Shown: positions 4,118-6,468 of the stretch, piece after piece
How the letters are laid out: each line of letters opens with the position of its first letter
Numbering within the stretch: position 1 is the stretch's first letter
From: an uncultured Collinsella sp.
GTDB taxonomy: Bacteria; Actinomycetota; Coriobacteriia; Coriobacteriales; Coriobacteriaceae
Direction of reading: 5' to 3'
Length of the DNA stretch: 6,468 bases
NCBI GenBank assembly: GCA_900764415.1
Contig: CAAFOA010000242.1
Location: 1 to 6,468, forward strand
Notes under the pieces: model-generated
Database searches by the model: none
Told to the model about the DNA's origin: nothing
Seen by the model: the letters and a program-made list of their open reading frames with translations, nothing else
Made by a program: the position numbers and the translations under genes

Positions 4118-6468
4118 ATGTACGTTCCACACCCCCGTATCCATAGGCTGTCGAAAATCCCGCTTGTTGGGACGGCGGCGCTTGCTGCGTTGGTCGCCAC
4201 GAGCGTCGCCTGCTTCACGGCCACGCCCCAGGTTGCCCAGGCGGCAGACGCGCCCGCAATCACCGATATGACCGAGCAGGATTATCAAGCCCTGGGTCTG
4301 GGCACGAGCGAGGACATTCCGGCCGATACCGTTGGCCCCTATTCCACTGATACCCCCACGACGTTTGCCACGCGCAGCGAGGTCTATATGGCAGCTAACG
4401 GTAGCCATGGCAATCGCTACACTCTGCGCGACAAGCTCGAGAACGTCGAGCGCGGTGACATTGGCGGCAGCAGCAAACTCACCGATGGCTACGGAAGTGT
4501 GTGGGGCGCCGCAAAGTTCTGGCAAAACGTCAACAACTTCGATACGAACAGCGATCTCTACAAGCATAGCGACTACGGTGGCGGCACCTGGTCGTACCTA
4601 AGCAACAATGAGTCCTCAACAGTACTCGCCAACGACAACAACGGTTTCTCGGGCATTCACGCCACGAGTGTTGAGTTCTGCAGCGACGCCAGCACGGGCA
4701 AAAAGAGCCGCGTTGCCGAGCTCCGTGCCTACGGCGACAGTTCCTCCACGACGATTGACGGCAAGTCATACGCCGGAAAGGTTGAGCTGGTCCTCTACTC
4801 GTTTAGCAACGGGCGTACGCGCACTCTCGACACACACCTGCCGGTGACGGTCAACACTAATATGATGTACGAAGGCCGTTTTAAGTACCTGGATGCCGGT
4901 TACCTGCAAGAGCACGACGCCGTCTTTGATGTCGAGGCGGGCGATGTCGATGGCGACGGCGTCGACGAGCTTTTTGTCTACGCGGGCTGCTATGTCGACG
5001 AGAACGGCGTGCGCAAGGCTGTAGTCGACATGTATGACTTGGAGGGTGGCAACTGGAAGCAAAGCGTCGTCAAGATCGATGCCGGTAACGCCGCGGACTA
5101 CACCACGCACAACAAGGGCGGGAACGACTCCTGGACGCAGCTTCAGTCAGCTCCTGTCGTTTCGCTAGCGGCCGGCGACCTCGATCGCGATTTTTGCGAT
5201 GACCTCGCCATCGTGGTCTCGGCACCCTACGGCAAGAAGAATATTGATAAGTCGACGCATTGCGAGCTGTTTTCGTGGGATGCATCCAAGGGTGCGCTCG
5301 TCCATGTCGATGCTCTGGGCGACGCGGGCGCAATCTCCCTCTCCGCGAACGGCAAGACCATGGTCGCTGCGAATGCGACGTTCGGCACGTTTGCCGCCTA
5401 CGATGAAGAAGGAAAGAAGACGGGTGAAACCGTCACGGGCCTTATTCTTGCGGGCTATGACTGGCAACGCAGCGCTTTTGATTACGGCGCTTCTGACGGC
5501 AGCAAGGGGCTGTACGGCGCGCTGTACCGCTACGCGTATTTTGACTCGGAGTCTGGCGAGTTCAAGCTTTCCGATTGCAAGGAATACAGAGATGGGCTTC
5601 TCGCCTCCTATGGGCTGATGCATGTGCCCAACAGCGCATGGAAGGATAGCGCTCAGGATAAGCGCTATCCGTGCACCTTGGCGCCTATTGCCCTTGCCAC
5701 TGCCAACCTTGACGGCCTGTCCGAGCAGCTGGCGGTCGACGAGGTGCTCGTGGGCGGCGATGTGTTCCGCGACTTTGCCTGCAACACGGCACAGAGCGGG
5801 GCTCAGGGCTTGGGGTCCATGGTCGGAACCATGAGCATGAGCGGTCAGCAATACAACAGCAGCAACAAGCATGACCACAAGGGTATAGAGCAGGTGTGGA
5901 TCAGCGACGTCAAGGCGGGCAGCGTCTCGGGTTCGGACCGCTATAACGAGAGCTTTATCGCCGTGGTGGGCAAGCACCGCGACGAGGACCTGCGCAAGAA
6001 CGATGACTACTATTGGATGACCGCCTCGCATTTTTCGCTCGACGAGAACGGAAAGGTGCGCCGCGGCGAGGAGCAGGTGATTAGCGAGAGCAACCGTCGC
6101 GGCACTACCTACGGCACATTTATCTCGCTCGCGCTGCCCGATGTCGACAACGACAGCGTCAAGATCACGTACAAGGACCGCTACAAGGTCTATACCAACC
6201 CGCGCGTGCTTGCCGTGCTGCAGGATGCGCCCTATGTTGAGGATCTGGAGCAGGCATACGGCTATCTGGTGTTGGGCGGCACGTCATACGGAGAGGAAAA
6301 GGGCACGGGGACATCCCAGGGCTATACCATTGGCGCCGAGTTGGGCGTTGCCGTCGAGGTGCAGACCGGTCCGCCCCTGGTCGCGATGAATGCTTCAGTC
6401 GATTTTGCCGCCGAGGGATGCTATGACTACCGGAGCGAGCGCACGGTCAGCGCACTGTCTCTTATACA
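4118..6468 (+). CDS. Large secreted FG-GAP/VCBS-repeat protein, 3' truncated
   Basis: The frame stays open for 783 codons to the window end, so the C-terminus is missing. Residues 1-42 form a Sec signal peptide: basic start (R7, R10, K13), hydrophobic core about 15-35 and a likely cut after AQA (residue 42). Cys32 lacks a proper lipobox, so a lipoprotein is unlikely. Asp-rich loops typical of calcium-binding FG-GAP/VCBS blades occur at 276-284 (DVDGDGVDE), 354-362 (DLDRDFCDD), a weaker one near 532 (LDGLSEQLAVDEV) and 675-679 (DVDND); such repeats usually build a beta-propeller. After residue 697 (VLAVLQDAPYVEDL) comes a Gly/Ser/Thr-rich segment with alternating small and hydrophobic residues that I do not recognise. 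No LPXTG or other anchor is seen in the part present. It is probably an exported surface or adhesion-type protein; function is not established. The last four codons (L-S-L-I) derive from apparent adapter sequence, so genuine coding ends near 6454. Confidence 0.88.
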   Translation, partial: MYVPHPRIHRLSKIPLVGTAALAALVATSVACFTATPQVAQAADAPAITDMTEQDYQALGLGTSEDIPADTVGPYSTDTPTTFATRSEVYMAANGSHGNRYTLRDKLENVERGDIGGSSKLTDGYGSVWGAAKFWQNVNNFDTNSDLYKHSDYGGGTWSYLSNNESSTVLANDNNGFSGIHATSVEFCSDASTGKKSRVAELRAYGDSSSTTIDGKSYAGKVELVLYSFSNGRTRTLDTHLPVTVNTNMMYEGRFKYLDAGYLQEHDAVFDVEAGDVDGDGVDELFVYAGCYVDENGVRKAVVDMYDLEGGNWKQSVVKIDAGNAADYTTHNKGGNDSWTQLQSAPVVSLAAGDLDRDFCDDLAIVVSAPYGKKNIDKSTHCELFSWDASKGALVHVDALGDAGAISLSANGKTMVAANATFGTFAAYDEEGKKTGETVTGLILAGYDWQRSAFDYGASDGSKGLYGALYRYAYFDSESGEFKLSDCKEYRDGLLASYGLMHVPNSAWKDSAQDKRYPCTLAPIALATANLDGLSEQLAVDEVLVGGDVFRDFACNTAQSGAQGLGSMVGTMSMSGQQYNSSNKHDHKGIEQVWISDVKAGSVSGSDRYNESFIAVVGKHRDEDLRKNDDYYWMTASHFSLDENGKVRRGEEQVISESNRRGTTYGTFISLALPDVDNDSVKITYKDRYKVYTNPRVLAVLQDAPYVEDLEQAYGYLVLGGTSYGEEKGTGTSQGYTIGAELGVAVEVQTGPPLVAMNASVDFAAEGCYDYRSERTVSALSLI
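6455..6468. other. Apparent Nextera/Tn5 adapter sequence at the contig end
   Basis: The last 14 bases, CTGTCTCTTATACA, equal the first 14 bases of the transposase mosaic-end adapter CTGTCTCTTATACACATCT used in tagmentation libraries. They sit exactly at the end of the window and inside an open reading frame, which fits untrimmed read-through at a contig edge. They should not be treated as genomic. Confidence 0.85.

Noticed and set aside
4205..4216. Lipoprotein signal at Cys32 of the secreted protein
   Set aside because: The residues before the Cys are S-V-A, without Leu, Val or Ile at position -3, while a good signal peptidase I site (AQA) follows 10 residues later.

Overview
The window looks like a contig end from a GC-rich Gram-positive gut actinobacterium of the Coriobacteriia, most likely Collinsella or a close relative. 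This is inferred from strong G/C third-position bias, the paired half-size ABC exporters, a BilS-like flavodoxin-fold protein and a secreted FG-GAP protein. No marker gene fixes the taxonomy. All four protein genes read on the + strand.

Region 1 (1-2558) is the end of an ABC exporter operon. The first gene is cut by the window start, so only its nucleotide-binding domain remains. A complete 619-residue half-transporter follows it directly. Catalytic residues are split between the two subunits in the pattern of a heterodimeric type IV exporter with one degenerate ATP site: Asp and Gln replace the catalytic Glu and switch His in the first protein, and the signature motif is altered in the second.

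Region 2 (2559-3487) has a 200-nt intergenic stretch with a plausible promoter overlapped by a 10-bp perfect palindrome. A stand-alone flavodoxin-fold protein (about 185 residues) comes next. It is followed by a strong hairpin nested inside a much larger inverted repeat with two 30-nt arms that match at 28 of 30 positions.

Region 3 (about 3488-4117) is non-coding and is the most unusual part. Fifteen copies of a short imperfect dyad (core GGGA-N7-TCCC) alternate strictly in orientation, with a composite period of 62 bp (31 bp per element, about three DNA turns). The layout resembles a BIME/REP cluster but not a CRISPR, and no coding frame fits it. Three AAAATGAG direct repeats follow, 22 and 43 bp apart, just upstream of the next gene.

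Region 4 (4118-6468) is a large secreted protein: Sec signal peptide, several Asp-rich FG-GAP/VCBS-type calcium loops, and a Gly/Ser/Thr-rich C-terminal part I cannot assign. The frame runs off the window. The last 14 bases match the start of the Nextera/Tn5 mosaic-end adapter, so the final residues are probably a library artefact.
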